Shown here: one piece after another, positions 1 through 11,329 of the stretch
How positions within the stretch are numbered: the stretch's first letter is position 1
How the letters are laid out: every line of letters starts with the position of its first letter
NCBI GenBank assembly: GCA_035610365.1
Contig: CM069435.1
Location: 62,803,389 to 62,867,388 of the forward strand
From: Aquatica leii
Taxonomy: Eukaryota > Arthropoda > Insecta > Coleoptera > Lampyridae
DNA: 64,000 bases
Direction: 5' to 3'
Notes under the pieces: model-generated
What the model was told of the DNA's origin: nothing
Seen by the model: only the letters and a program-made list of their open reading frames with translations
The model's database searches: none
Program-made: the position numbers and the translations under genes

Positions 1-2157
1 TATATGTTTTATTTTGATTGTTAACAAAATAACAATAACAAAAATTTACTAAGCGTAGTTTTTACATACAAACGTTGAAAACATACCTATGTTAAAAATG
101 TTATATAATCGTTGTCTTTCGTTTAATAACAAAATATTTAAATAAAATTAAAACAAACAGTTATTTTATGAATTGATAACGAAAGCTTAATAATAATAAA
201 ATTATCGTACTATTTTTGTTTAAAATTCTAGTAAGTAAATAATTCAAGATATATTTCTGTTTTTTAAATTTTTGTACTTTATTTGTTTTCTTGTTTCTTT
301 TATTTAATAATAGCCTGGTAATTTTTATTTAATGTACAAAACTAATAAAAAAATCAGTAGTAGAAAATTTTACTTATAGTAGGTTGAGTATTTAATTGTA
401 ATTGAGACGCAAAATAATCACGTTAAATTCAAGTAATTGTAATTTAAAAATAAAACTGATTTTATCTTTCTGTTTTAAATTAAAAGTTATGTAAAAAGTT
501 AAATACATACTTTACAATTTATATAGAAATAAATTTTGTCTTATCTACAGCAAAATTAAAATTTGAATTTTTAAATGAATGTAAATGTAATGTAAATACT
601 AAAACATTTAAGAATTTTAGTTAAACAAGGATTGCATAATAGCAAGTTTTTATTTAAATGGTAATAAAGCAAAAATATTAAATTAAATGCGATCTAATTT
701 GGAATTCGTATACTAATTTAAATGTGTGCCAAAATTATGATTAAATACCTTTTTGTGCCCATTAATTACATCTTACTCGTGCGCGGAATTTAAATTTGGA
801 TCGTAATCTTTCTATAAGCTTCTTTATAGTGTAATATATCATTACAAAAACACGTTTATAATTTACCTCCTTGTTAAAAAATACTTTATGTTTTAATTTG
901 TACGCATTTAACCGTATTTTACTTGTTGGAAGTTTTGCGTGAAATAAAGTTTACACAAAACACCAATAAAGTTTGATATTAAAACTAAATTTGATTGTAC
1001 ACGATCTTTACACTTGACTAAAGCGAAAGTTGAAGAACTTATGACGGAAAAGTTTTGAAGAAGGTGTAAGAGAGGTAATTCGAATCTTGGTTCAAAATCT
1101 TGACGCAACTTTTCGTTTAAAATTTGATGTTTCATTGAATTTTATATTAGGACAAGTAGTACGTGATATACTACGTAATAAAATTTTATAAGTAATTAAT
1201 CAGTTTTTTAGTGTGCTCTGCCGATGTTGCGTTTTATATAAAATTTTGAATTAATCTTTAGAAAACAAGGTTGTGATAGAAATTAATCTTAATTATTTAA
1301 TAAAGCACCAATTAAGTAATTAACAAATATAACTTAATTTATGCGTTATGAACTTTTTGATAATGTAAAGTACCCGTCAACATGTCAGTTAAGTGAATAT
1401 TATTAAATTATTACGTGCGCAAAAATTTTAATCTAATTTGTGTAAAATTTTAAAATATGAAGTTCCATTTAGGAACGAATTTTACACATAAAGTGAGAAC
1501 AGAACGCGGTTACTATAAAAACGTTACTTCTGTCTGGTAACAAAAAACATTGTTACTAAAAATGCAATTGTGTTTTTATCTCAGCAAAAGTTTTTATTTC
1601 TTACATATTAAATCACAATAAGAACACTACTAATTTAAGGATGTGCACATAATGTATAGTTTTCCAAATTGGATTACGTGTTATGTTACTATTGTTAAAT
1701 TGTATAAATTGTAAAAGCGGTACGCTAAAAGGATTGAAAATTAAAAGTAAAAAGGTCGTAGAGTGCAGTGCAACAACGAAACAAATTAAAAGATAGTTAC
1801 CACATCCCACTATTATGAATTACTCTTTAAAAGTGGCATATTCAGCGGTGTCAAACGTTTCTAAGCAAAGAAAAATTTCAAGCAAAATTATAAATTGTGA
1901 TACTTGAAAGTATCAAAAAAGTACTTTTTAATAACGTACGCTCTACTAAATTTTATGAGTCATTAAAGTAGTTGAGAATCCTGAATGATACTCGATATAA
2001 AAGAACGAAGTTGGAGGAAAGCACGAATTTGCAGTATACTTTAATGGAGTAGGAGAGAGAAACCGTTAAAATATACGTATATGGCAGTTACAAACGAACC
2101 ACAATTTTCACTCGATATAATTTCATAACAGTTTTAGTAAGTGTAGCGTTTTAATCC
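1..2157. other. AT-rich stretch without a recognisable gene
   Basis: I see no gene here. Open frames such as minus 908-1135 and minus 1613-1810 are short, match no family I know, and lack a plausible gene context. Poly-A and poly-T runs and short AT repeats dominate. It could be intron or intergenic DNA; nothing visible distinguishes these. Confidence 0.5.
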
Positions 2158-2245
2158 GCATGTCTGTGACAGGAAGTGGTGACACGGGTGCCGGACGCTC
2201 CCGGCAGATTGGGGACATATAGTTGTAGAAGGAACTCCCTCTAGA
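2158..2245. other. GC-richer island of unknown origin
   Basis: A block of about 90 bases that is clearly GC-richer than its surroundings. It contains ACGCTCCCGGC at 2195-2205, and the same 11-mer recurs at 13193-13203 in a second GC-richer block. A minus-strand frame crosses it but resembles no family I know. It may be a fragment of a dispersed repeat such as a SINE or an LTR leader; the shared 11-mer is the only support. Confidence 0.3.
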
Positions 2246-3209
2246 GAAATTTACTTGAAAAACACTAGTGGACTCCAGTAATAATTGTTTAGACAACTTG
2301 GTACCATAAAAGAAGTTGTAGTTAAAGAAAAACATAAAACCTCGCAGGGAGGATTGCGCACTTTATTTTAAATGAAAGATAAACAACTTTAACTGAGGAC
2401 GAGTTTCGATTTCTTAAAGCAAACAGTTTCAATTACATTTAATTAATAAATCCTGTAATTGAGAATAAGTAGATAATTAAATTTTAATAATATCAAATTT
2501 AAACGAACCACTTAAACGCTTATTTAAAAATACAATTTATAGATTTTAACATTCTTCTGGATTAAAACATTTTATTAACGTACAATTTCATAGCCGAGAA
2601 TAAGTTTAATAACACTGAATATACAAAACATTGTTAGAATAATTCAATTATATATAGATACCTTCATTTTCTTGAGGAAATTTGATGTTCTCGCATGGAC
2701 AAAAGCTTGATCAGCAACCCAAATTACTTCTGTTAAACGAATTTCTGGTCTAAATTCGTGCTCAGAATATAACGCAAACGTTAAAATAAGTCATACAAAA
2801 TGTTATTTAGCATTATTGAAACGTACAGCTTATTATAGATGATTATAAGAAACAGTTTTTAATAATTAAAAGTTATTTATGTTGAGAATAAATATACTTT
2901 TATAGAAAAATTGAATCAGAAATATAATTTCATTTCATTTATATCAAATTCTTTAATAAATCAGTAAACAAAATTTTAATACAACTAGAAAAATATTAAT
3001 TAGCACAATACTAATACGCTTTTAAATGAATAAAGTTAATGAAAAAAATTATTATTATTAGGTTGATAAAATAATCTTTTATTTTTATTATTAAAAGCAT
3101 TAGTTTTGTAATTAATCAAGAAAATGATATAGATACCTACTATATTATTGTGGATAATTAATATTGTCTTTGTGAGTGTTATAAAAATATACCTAAGTTA
3201 GATCTAGAC

Positions 3210-3262
3210 CAGTAGCTCTCAATGTGGGTGCCGCAAGTATGGTACAAGAACGCCGCAGAGTT
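3210..3262. mobile_element. hAT-like transposon end (relic)
   Basis: The block starts CAGTAGCTCTCAATGTGGG and continues with GTGCCGC and CGCCGCAGAG. This is the arrangement of the common hAT-type terminal repeat (CAGTGGTTCTCAA... followed by a GC-rich, self-complementary part). No partner end or 8-bp duplication was found nearby, so it is a solitary, decayed end or a short non-autonomous copy. A second end of this class is at 18324. Confidence 0.4.
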
Positions 3263-4275
3263 TTTAAACAATTAAGTTAGTTTAATTACATTTTATTATA
3301 AAAGTTTGTTTGCGGTATTTGAAAAAATCATGTCAATCTTAGTTACTTTGTCAGTTCAATATCGTTAATAAAAATCGAATAAACTCAAAACTAGTTCACA
3401 AATTATTTTAGAAATGTTTTTTGTCAAATACTCAAAGTAATTGTATATAAAAGCTGATGAGACAAAAAGTTCTGTAATTGGCAGCAAACGAATCTACGTA
3501 AAAAGTTACCAAATTTGTTTAGTGGTTAGTTTTAAAATATCGAGATAATGTTTTGTAATAATCATAAGGAAACGGTCTAAACAAAATTGAAATTTCACAA
3601 ACAATGTTTATAGAAACTGACATTAAAAAATGCAAACAGCAATATAAAAACCTAGCAACTCACTGATGTCCGATACACCTAAGAACAACCCAAAACTGAC
3701 ATAAATATCAATAAAAAAAACAACAAAACAACAATTGATAACAAAAAGAGTTAACATATGATGATCAGATGAATATTCTACTAGAAAGAAAGTGGCATTT
3801 TTTGAATAAAAAACAAAGATTTATTTCATGTAGTAAGTCAAATTATATATAAGTATTGGATTAAGTTAAAAAGAGACTATGTACCATATACAAGTTCGGC
3901 AAGACGACTGCCAGATGCAATAAAAACCAAATTGAAATCGACTTTGGATGAAACTGAAAAGTGACCAACATAATGAAAAAAGTAGATAGTCGCACTGAAT
4001 GGGTTAACAGCATTGTAATAGTAAAAGAACTTAGTTACTCCGGTAAAGGAAGTAGCTCATAGACTAAGAGATAAGTCAGTATTTACTGTAACTTATATGA
4101 AAGAGGGATTTTACCACATACCTTTAAATCAGAAAAATAGCAAATTGTGCACATTTATAAATCTCTTTGGTAAATAGGGGTTTACCTTTTAGGCTCCATG
4201 TAAGCCCAGAAGTTTTCCAACAAACAAGCAAGAAAATTTAGGTGTGGGCATCTATTTTAATAACTACATAATAGC

Positions 4276-4285
4276 GGGAAGAGAT
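4276..4285. repeat. Target-site duplication, left copy
   Basis: GGGAAGAGAT, repeated exactly at 4772-4781. The pair brackets the 486-bp insertion and joins the two halves of the gypsy reverse transcriptase. Confidence 0.7.
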
Positions 4286-4771
4286 CAAATAGCGAAGGCT
4301 TCTACGGCCGGAATCTATATATCCCCTCTTTGGTTTCCGGTCATTAGCAATTTATTGAAAACACGTCCCCTAGCAACCATAACCCAATCAGGGTCGAGCT
4401 TAATCATCCGTGACGATCTTTTTTCTTTAAATACGGAGACTATTTCTTCTTAAGTTACTTCTACGGAGTTTAGAATCTGGCTTGGTTTACAAGTTGATTA
4501 CCTAACTCGGTGATTCTTTGTTAGATTTTTGTTTGCTTTTTCAAGTTATCGTTTTCTTTCTTACCTTTTCAGAGTTTAGATTATGGCTTGTTTCACAAGT
4601 GGATAACCTAACTTGTGAGAAGTTCTTAGTTAGACTTCGATTACTTGTTTGCGTTTTGCGATTTATCTCACGCCTTGATGAAAGCCCTTACGAAAGTGGG
4701 CGAAACGTTGGCAACTTCGGTTACAACAACAATGACACGGTCCAAACCCGAAAGACGTTCTTATCTTAGTA
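4286..4771. mobile_element. 486-bp retroposon-like insertion inside the gypsy RT
   Basis: The insertion interrupts the gypsy RT just after the codons for IIAGRD. GGGAAGAGAT is duplicated on both sides (4276-4285 and 4772-4781), a 10-bp target-site duplication. It contains two diverged direct repeats of about 55-60 bases starting GAGTTTAGA (4466 and 4572). Its right part holds CTTGATGAAAGCCC...GGGCGAAACG (4674-4706). The final 65-70 bases (about 4696-4765) resemble 46213-46272, which lies beside a Penelope-like RT relic. I see no coding region. A truncated Penelope-like copy or a SINE is possible; the former is favoured by the shared tail. Confidence 0.7.
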
Positions 4772-6810
4772 GGGAAGAGATGAGATTCAACATGAAATAG
4801 TAATGCAAACAATTTTAAGCAGAGCTAGAAAATTCAATGTCATATCAACTTACAAAAATTGCAATATAAAATAGTTAAATAGAAATGAATTTTCAGTAGA
4901 AGAAATAAGACCACATCAATCACATGTAGAAATTATTTTAAAAATGGAAGAAGCAAATAACAAAAGTGATCTGTTACAAGTTTTAGGAATGATAAATTAT
5001 CTTATGAAATGTATACCAAAACTGTCAAAAATTAGTGCTTCTCTTAGAAAGCTTACAAAACGAACTGTTAAATTTAGATAGAATATAAAACAAAAAAAAA
5101 GCATTTAAATTAGTAAAAAAATGCATTAAAAATTTAGAACCAATTATGATACAAGCAGATGCTACTAACTGAGAAGTCGGAGGATGCTTATGACAAAAAG
5201 GTAGACCAGTTGTCTTTTGCTTAAGTTTAATAGATACCGAGACGAGGTATGCACATATATTAGCAATATCGTTCTGTTTGAAAACATGCTATGATTTTAT
5301 ATATGGAAAACATATAGTTGTACAGTCAGATCACCAAACGTTAGTGCAAATATAACAAAAAGATCTAAGTAAAAGAACGGCAAGGTTACAAAGGATGAAA
5401 CTGAAAATTTTAATAACTTTACAATTAAATAGTTACCAAGGAAAAAGATGTATTTAGCAGATCTACTATCGAAGGCGCAAAAAACAGTGAAGGAGATGAT
5501 GATGAAATGTTAGAAGTTGGACACTGCTACGATATGAAACTGCCTATTTTAGAAGCAAGAATTAAAAAAATGGTTCAAAAATCACAAGCAGATGGTATTT
5601 TAAATCAAGTTGAAGTTTATAGTAAAAAAATGACCGGACAATAAAAAGATCAAAGTACCAAAATTAAAATATTACTATAAATAAAAAGATTACTTGATTT
5701 GTAAAGAAGGAATTATATTTTATTTAAACAAGGTAGATATACATTAAAACAATATTTGCTACGTCAACTACATTAAGCTCATTTTGGAATAAAAAAACAA
5801 AAAGAAAAGCTTGCAACATCTTTTATTTGCCGAAATTATCAGCCGATATTGAAAAGCAAATACAAATAAACCACTAATACAAGAAGAAATGCCAAAATTT
5901 TCTCTTTGCAAAGTAGTATCAGATATGTTAAAATACAAAAGAGTATATATATTAGAAATGATAAAAAATTAAAAGAAATATTTTCAGTGCATAACACACC
6001 GTCAAAGTTTGTAGTTGATAATAATCCTTACAACATTTAAAAAATTTGGAAGTGAAATAGATATGAAACTGTTATTTACAAGCCCAAAGTTTTCAGTCTA
6101 ACTGAATGGCGGAAAAAACTTGATATTAGTAAAGGTTTACAAAAAAAAATCAAAAGAAACAAGAATAGAATTGCTGGAATGCATGTTAAAATGTGTAATG
6201 ATATATGCATGTTTGTTAAAGTAGTAGAGTAGTTCACTTGTTTTAATTGTTTACAAGAAGACCAAAGGTTCATAGACATATTTGACCAAACATATACCGT
6301 CATTCCGTTCATCTTGCATAACAATAATCAGTAAAATATTATCGTAAAATAGCGATTGAGTTTCTTTTGGAATCCAGGGTACTCAACGCCTACATAATAC
6401 ACCAAAAAACTACTAACAAAAAAATGTGTATTACAACTTTCAAAGAACAGTTAATTAGCTAATTTGTTAAATTTGTACAACTCTCAAATTTTTAATCGTC
6501 ACACTGTTTTCGCGAGTGTCACTACTTGGAAGAGGTGCAAAAAAATGCAAAAAGAAGATATGGCACAAGTTTCTTCATTACAAATCTTGTTTTTCTAAAT
6601 CCGCTTCTAATCAATATAACTGGTTCTCAAACATTTTCTTGCTGATAGTAATGAACATGAGCCAAACCTTTACTGTATTCAAACGAAATGTAATGATTTA
6701 TTTCTTTCATTTGTTTTGTTACTGCTGACTAAAAATTATTCCAAAACACAACAAAAGTTTTGATGTCTTTTAGTAATCATTTTTACACTTCTACTAGTTT
6801 CTCCAATATA

Positions 6811-6835
6811 TACCAGGTGGTCCACGTAAGGGGTA
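6811..6835 (+). repeat. Probable left terminal repeat of the decayed DUF4817/IS630 element
   Basis: Preceded by TA (6809-6810), the sequence TACCAGGTGGTCCACGTAAG resembles the outer end of the related element at 54945 (TACAGGGGGTCTCACGAGG). It lies about 250 bases ahead of the matching transposase relic. No right-hand partner was found up to 8600, so the far end is lost or too diverged. Confidence 0.45.
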
Positions 6836-7062
6836 AACAAAAGTATTTAACATGATAAAATAGTTTTATGCAATTTCTTGCTCTCCTGTTTATTTTACAG
6901 CAAAAACTGTAGAAAAGCAAGTTGTTCAAAATCAAAAGCTGCATACAAAACTACTTTTATATTTGTTATTAAGCTTTTGGTTTAACTGCAACTTTAAAAA
7001 TAAATTCCAAATGTTCTGTTAAATTGTAGCAATAGCCATGACTTGTTTCTTTTGTTTTTCAA

Positions 7063-8079
7063 ATGTTGAAAAAATATTATTTTGACAATTTTTTTGCGAA
7101 ACGTCAACTATATTCGCATGCGGAACAAATTTTTATTATAAAATATTACTATGCTGGAAATAGTTACAGAATAATAAGAGATTTGCTTTCCATAACATAT
7201 GAAAAAAAACCAATACCAAGAATAGCAAAAATTTCAAAATTGGTAAAAAAACTTGAAAGCACAACTAATGTATCTGTGAACGAAGGCAATAAAGATAATA
7301 TCAGAATACGTCATAACAAAGAGAATGAACAAATGATATGGTTATCATAAATGAATACCCTACTTATAGTATAAAACCTATTGCGTCTGAATGTGGTATG
7401 CACCATGCAACAGACCTCAGAATTATTAAAAAAACATGGATAAATCTTATAATTTTTAATGCCATTAAAAACTTTATTTTCTCCATCTGTTTTACTGACA
7501 AAAGCATATTTACTTTAAATAACAAACTAAATGTTTAGAATACTCATACTTATGCTAAAGAAAATTCCCGTTAGAATGTATGCACGCATACTCCTCAGAA
7601 ATATCCTCAGAAAAGTAATGTTTGAGTTGAAGTTTTTAACATGATAATAGGGCCACTTAAAATTACGGAAAATTTGAATACAAACAGTTCTTTCGAACTT
7701 CTGCAGAATAATGTTGGTCCTGCAGCTTGTCCAGGTCAGGATATTTGGTTCCAACATGATGGGTGTTCGGCTAATTATGAAATAAACGTGCAAAAATATT
7801 TAGATTTTGTTTTCCTGAGTCGTTGGATTTGCCGTGGTGGTGAAATAAATTGATCTGCAAGATAACCGAGCTTCTTGCGGTTTTTTATGGGAACATCTTA
7901 AAAACAATTTTTTTTCTAAAAGAAATGGGAATTTAGATTTGTTAAAAGACGTTATATTCGAAGAATATGATCGAATTACTGCCAGACAATTAACCAACGT
8001 TGAAAATTCGTTTTACAATAAACTTGGTTATTGTCTGGCTGAGAATGGTAGCTTATTTGAATATTTATTATGTCTTTAA
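7063..8079 (+). pseudogene. Decayed transposase, DUF4817/IS630-mariner lineage
   Basis: About 339 codons' worth of sequence in several frames. The N-terminus (7063-7350) has the helix-turn-helix pattern EQIFIIKYYYAGNSYR...KKPIPRIAKISKLVKK of the DUF4817 class. Next comes YSIKPIASECGMHHAT (about 7365-7410), then the first catalytic region as FTDKSIFTLN (about 7490-7515), HPQK-like and IIGPLKITENLNTNSS (about 7643-7690), and FQHDGCSANY with the second Asp (about 7750). Downstream are RWICRGGE and a long tail LTNVENSFYNKLGYCLAENG ending in TAA at 8077-8079. Stops and frameshifts break it at least four times, including TGA where Trp is expected before the VEVFNM segment. It is the same lineage as the far better preserved 54945-56483 element, but clearly older. 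Confidence 0.85.
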
Positions 8080-10600
8080 TTTTTGTGTGTAATTTGTCTA
8101 AAAAATGTTGTTATAGTTTTTTTCGTGATTCATTTCGTAATGACGCATTCTGATATTGCTTTCCTCATCACGTTCACAGATACATGTGCTGTGCTCTTAA
8201 ATTTTGTAACCAGTTTACAAATTGTTGCTATAATTGGTATTGGTTTGTTTTCATATTTTATGAATAAAAAAACCCGTATTCTTCTGTAATTTATTATAAA
8301 ATATGAAAAATAAATTTTGTTTTGTTAATAAAATAATGTTTTGTTTAATTTTATTTTAGTAGATAAGCAACACTTTTTATACTTTTTTTTAAGTTAATTG
8401 TTAAAATCTGCGATTTTTTACTTTAAGAAGTGTTAAAAAAGTACAAACTACAGACTACAGTTTTAATTGTAAATGTAACTGCCATATTTTTCTGTAATGA
8501 TACGATAGCATAAATCAAATAATGTACAAATGTGTGTACATAGAACATACATCCCACTATTCTTTATCATAAATACTATAGTAAGAATACTGCGCATTAT
8601 TAAGCATTATCAGCAAATTAGGATTGTATTTACTTTAAAAAGTTTACTATTATATTATATACAGTTAACATTTTATCAAAGTAAAAATATGAATAACTTA
8701 TGATAAAAAACATAGTTATTAGTTTCTGCATAAATAACGTAATAAATAAAAAAAATTAAATCTAGTTAACATATAGACAATTATGAAGAAATTAATTAAT
8801 TATTGCATTACACAATCTTTAATAGTAAATAATAAAAATTGTTTGTAATAAATACTTTTATATATAAAAATACAACACAAAAATTGTGTTTGAAAATTAA
8901 CAATTGTCTGTTTTGTGCCTAAATCGATATTTAACGTGTTTAATACATACTACTAGTTTATAGTTCTAAAATTTAATGTACTTAATGTCATTTAAATAAC
9001 AATACAATAAAACTTAATACTAAATAAATGTAAGTAAAATTTTATTTGTTTACGGAAGCTACACTTTATTTGCATCCAACGTTTAAAACGTGTAATAACT
9101 TATGCTTAATTTATTTTATTATAAATTTTAATTTGCTCGGATTTCCTGTTATTAAATTTACTTAAGTAATAAACATTTTTGGTATTATAAAGCTTTAGCT
9201 TACAAACTGTTAAAAATCTAAAATAAGTAAAAGTGAAAAATATAGTAAATGTTAGTAACATTGTTTAAATTTTTTCATAAAATAACCGTAACAATACGTT
9301 TTTTAATAAAGTATTATTCTAAAGTAAATTTTTGCTTCTCCGATAACCTTCGTCGTCAACTGACGAATTTATGGTGATAACAATTTGAATTGTCTTACAT
9401 AATAATTATTAAATATAAATTCGTTTATTTTCAACAAATTAAAATAACAAAAATTGATCAACCTTTTAAATATTTTGACGTCGTAATGTGTGCTTATACG
9501 TCTCGCTGCGTTTATCATTAATTTACATATTCACTTTGTCAGCATATTAAACATAATTATTAAAAACATTAATTAAAAAATTTAACTATTTCAATAATAA
9601 ACCTAATTTTTTTTTAAAGTTATTAAGAATGCTATTTTGTTAGTGGCATAGAAATAATATAGCAAAAGCTCATCATCAGCAATCTCGGTTTATAATGATA
9701 AAAGTAAACTATAACGGCGATAGAGGTGCACAAGTTTGCAAAAGTTTCTACTGAAAAAGAAAATGCATCAGAAGCAAGTTTTATTTTATTTAAAAAGGTA
9801 ATAAAAACAGAAATATAAAATCAAGTTACATTTGAAATAAGTTTGCCACTTGCAAAAGATAGATAAACAGTAACACAATTAGATTCGAAATTGGAATACA
9901 TTTAAATCAGACCTAATATATCATGGCAACCTCGCTTATAAAATGAGCCAGTTAATGATAATATATTTGTAAAATAAAGTGCTGACCGTCTGGTGCGACA
10001 CTAATCGGTGCAGATAATTTATAGAGAAAGGTGCGCCATGAAAAAAGTCATGTTTTAAACTTATTAGTACGTAGTTTAACAATATTAGCGTTACTAGGTT
10101 TTGAACCATGTAAAAAAAATTAAAAAGGTAAACTGTATTAAAATAAAAAAGTAGACACAAACACAAATGGAACAGTAAATTAACAAAATTATCAAAACAA
10201 AGAAGGGAATAAGTTGGATGATGTGAAGCGTAAGTTATTGTTTAAACCGTGCTAGGACTTCAAAAAATGCATCTGGGCTTTTTATCTTAAAAATTTAGAC
10301 TTTACAATCAATAGATTTAGGCACTACCCAATCATGTGCAGGGCCTTCATAAAAACCTGTTTCTCACGTGATCTATAAGTTGAGCATCAACATTGTTTTA
10401 GGTTGGTAGTTTTCTCGTTTGACGTTTTGTTAACATCGGGTATTATTTTTCGTCGTTTTCTTTATTCTCTATTTTTTATATTCTAAAATAGTTATAATCA
10501 TAACTATTCAGCACTTTTTGTGTTTCTGTTGGTAAGTACTGAATAACAGCTGTAATTTTGAGGTCTAATTTTTGTAGTTTTATATTAGGTAATAACATTT
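8080..10600. other. AT-rich stretch without a recognisable gene
   Basis: Mostly poly-A/T-rich DNA. A slightly GC-richer block at about 9975-10040 matches nothing I know, and the minus-strand frame over it (9936-10166) is hydrophobic low-complexity sequence. About 10330-10450 is somewhat richer and may be the upstream part of the DDE relic that follows. Confidence 0.5.
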
Positions 10601-10663
10601 CACGATGTTTCGTATTGAACAAGTCACCGTCATTGTAATGACGCATTTTCAAACTGAGAAGTC

Positions 10664-11326
10664 ATACATCTAGATGAAACTTGGTCGTATTCTCTTCAAA
10701 GTTGCATCGATAAATTCAACCAATATTTTTCAGAAGGAAACTTTACTTACAAAAAAAGAAATCGCAATAGTATGATGATCATAGCGTGGGGAAGACAATT
10801 CTTTTAAGAATGAAGAAAGTATAGGGAAGAGGGAAAAAAATTATATAATTTAGACAAAACGTGAGTTAACGCCGGTCATAACAGTACAACAAGTTTTTGC
10901 TCCTGGATTATCTACTGAACTTCAAAATCCTTCTATTAAATCAACCATTAATTGTGCTATATATAGAATTAAATACAAGATGTTGAAAATGGTTTGCTTG
11001 TTGTCAAATCAAAGAACCTACTATCATAAACGATTGAATTTTAGAACATTCGAAAGCTGATTTGAGTTAATGTTACGTAATTTAAAAGAAGGTGTTGTTG
11101 TTAGATAACACAGTTTCTGGTAAATGGAATGAAAAAAGCTAGTAAACGAGTTATGTTACGATTGCCACCATATCACTGTGAGTTAAGTCTCATTGAATTA
11201 ACATGACTAACTAAAAATTTAAAACACAGAAAAATATATTTCTTAAAGGAGTAGTTAATGTTTCTGCAGATAAGTGAAAAAAAAAATCTATACAGCATGT
11301 GATTAAAGTAGAAACCTGCTATTATT
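10664..11326 (+). pseudogene. Decayed DDE-superfamily transposase (IS630/Tc1-related, LPPYHCELNPIE type)
   Basis: Visible blocks: IHLDETW with the first catalytic Asp (codon 10673-10675); LLLDNTVSGKW with the second (Asp codon 11104-11106); LRLPPYHCELSLIEL with the third acidic residue (about 11155-11200); and a C-terminal SIQHVIKVE block (about 11290-11315). The motif set is that of a DDE endonuclease family widespread in insects. Frameshifts and stops are frequent, and about 10760-11050 reads poorly. It is the same family as the split relic at 54752-56688, which preserves the C-terminal half better. No terminal repeats were recognised. Confidence 0.78.
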
Positions 11327-11329
11327 AAT

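Larger units (their letters stand above)
3881..6230 (+). pseudogene. pol: Ty3/gypsy retrotransposon pol relic (RT, RNase H, integrase)
   Basis: A decayed pol region read across several frames with many stops. In order I see: the start of the reverse transcriptase with ARRLPDAIKTKL, WVNSIVIVKE, MKEGFYHIPLN and CTFINLFGK (about 3895-4190); LHVSPEVFQQT; and the catalytic box as YFNN (4253-4264) instead of YxDD. After a 486-bp insertion, RT resumes with LQVLGMINYLMKCIPKLS (about 4975-5030). RNase H follows with QADAT, DTETRYAHI and SDHQTL (about 5150-5400). Integrase pieces include FGIKKQK near 5780, CKVVSDML near 5910, VVDNNPYN near 6010 and the SPKFS region near 6085. No LTR was recognised on either side. 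The order RT-RNase H-integrase is the Ty3/gypsy order. The element is dead: stops, frameshifts and Asn in place of both catalytic Asp residues. Confidence 0.88.

Noticed and set aside
908-1135. 75-codon minus frame as a transposase piece
   Set aside because: Some phrases look protein-like, but no catalytic or DNA-binding block of a known family can be placed.
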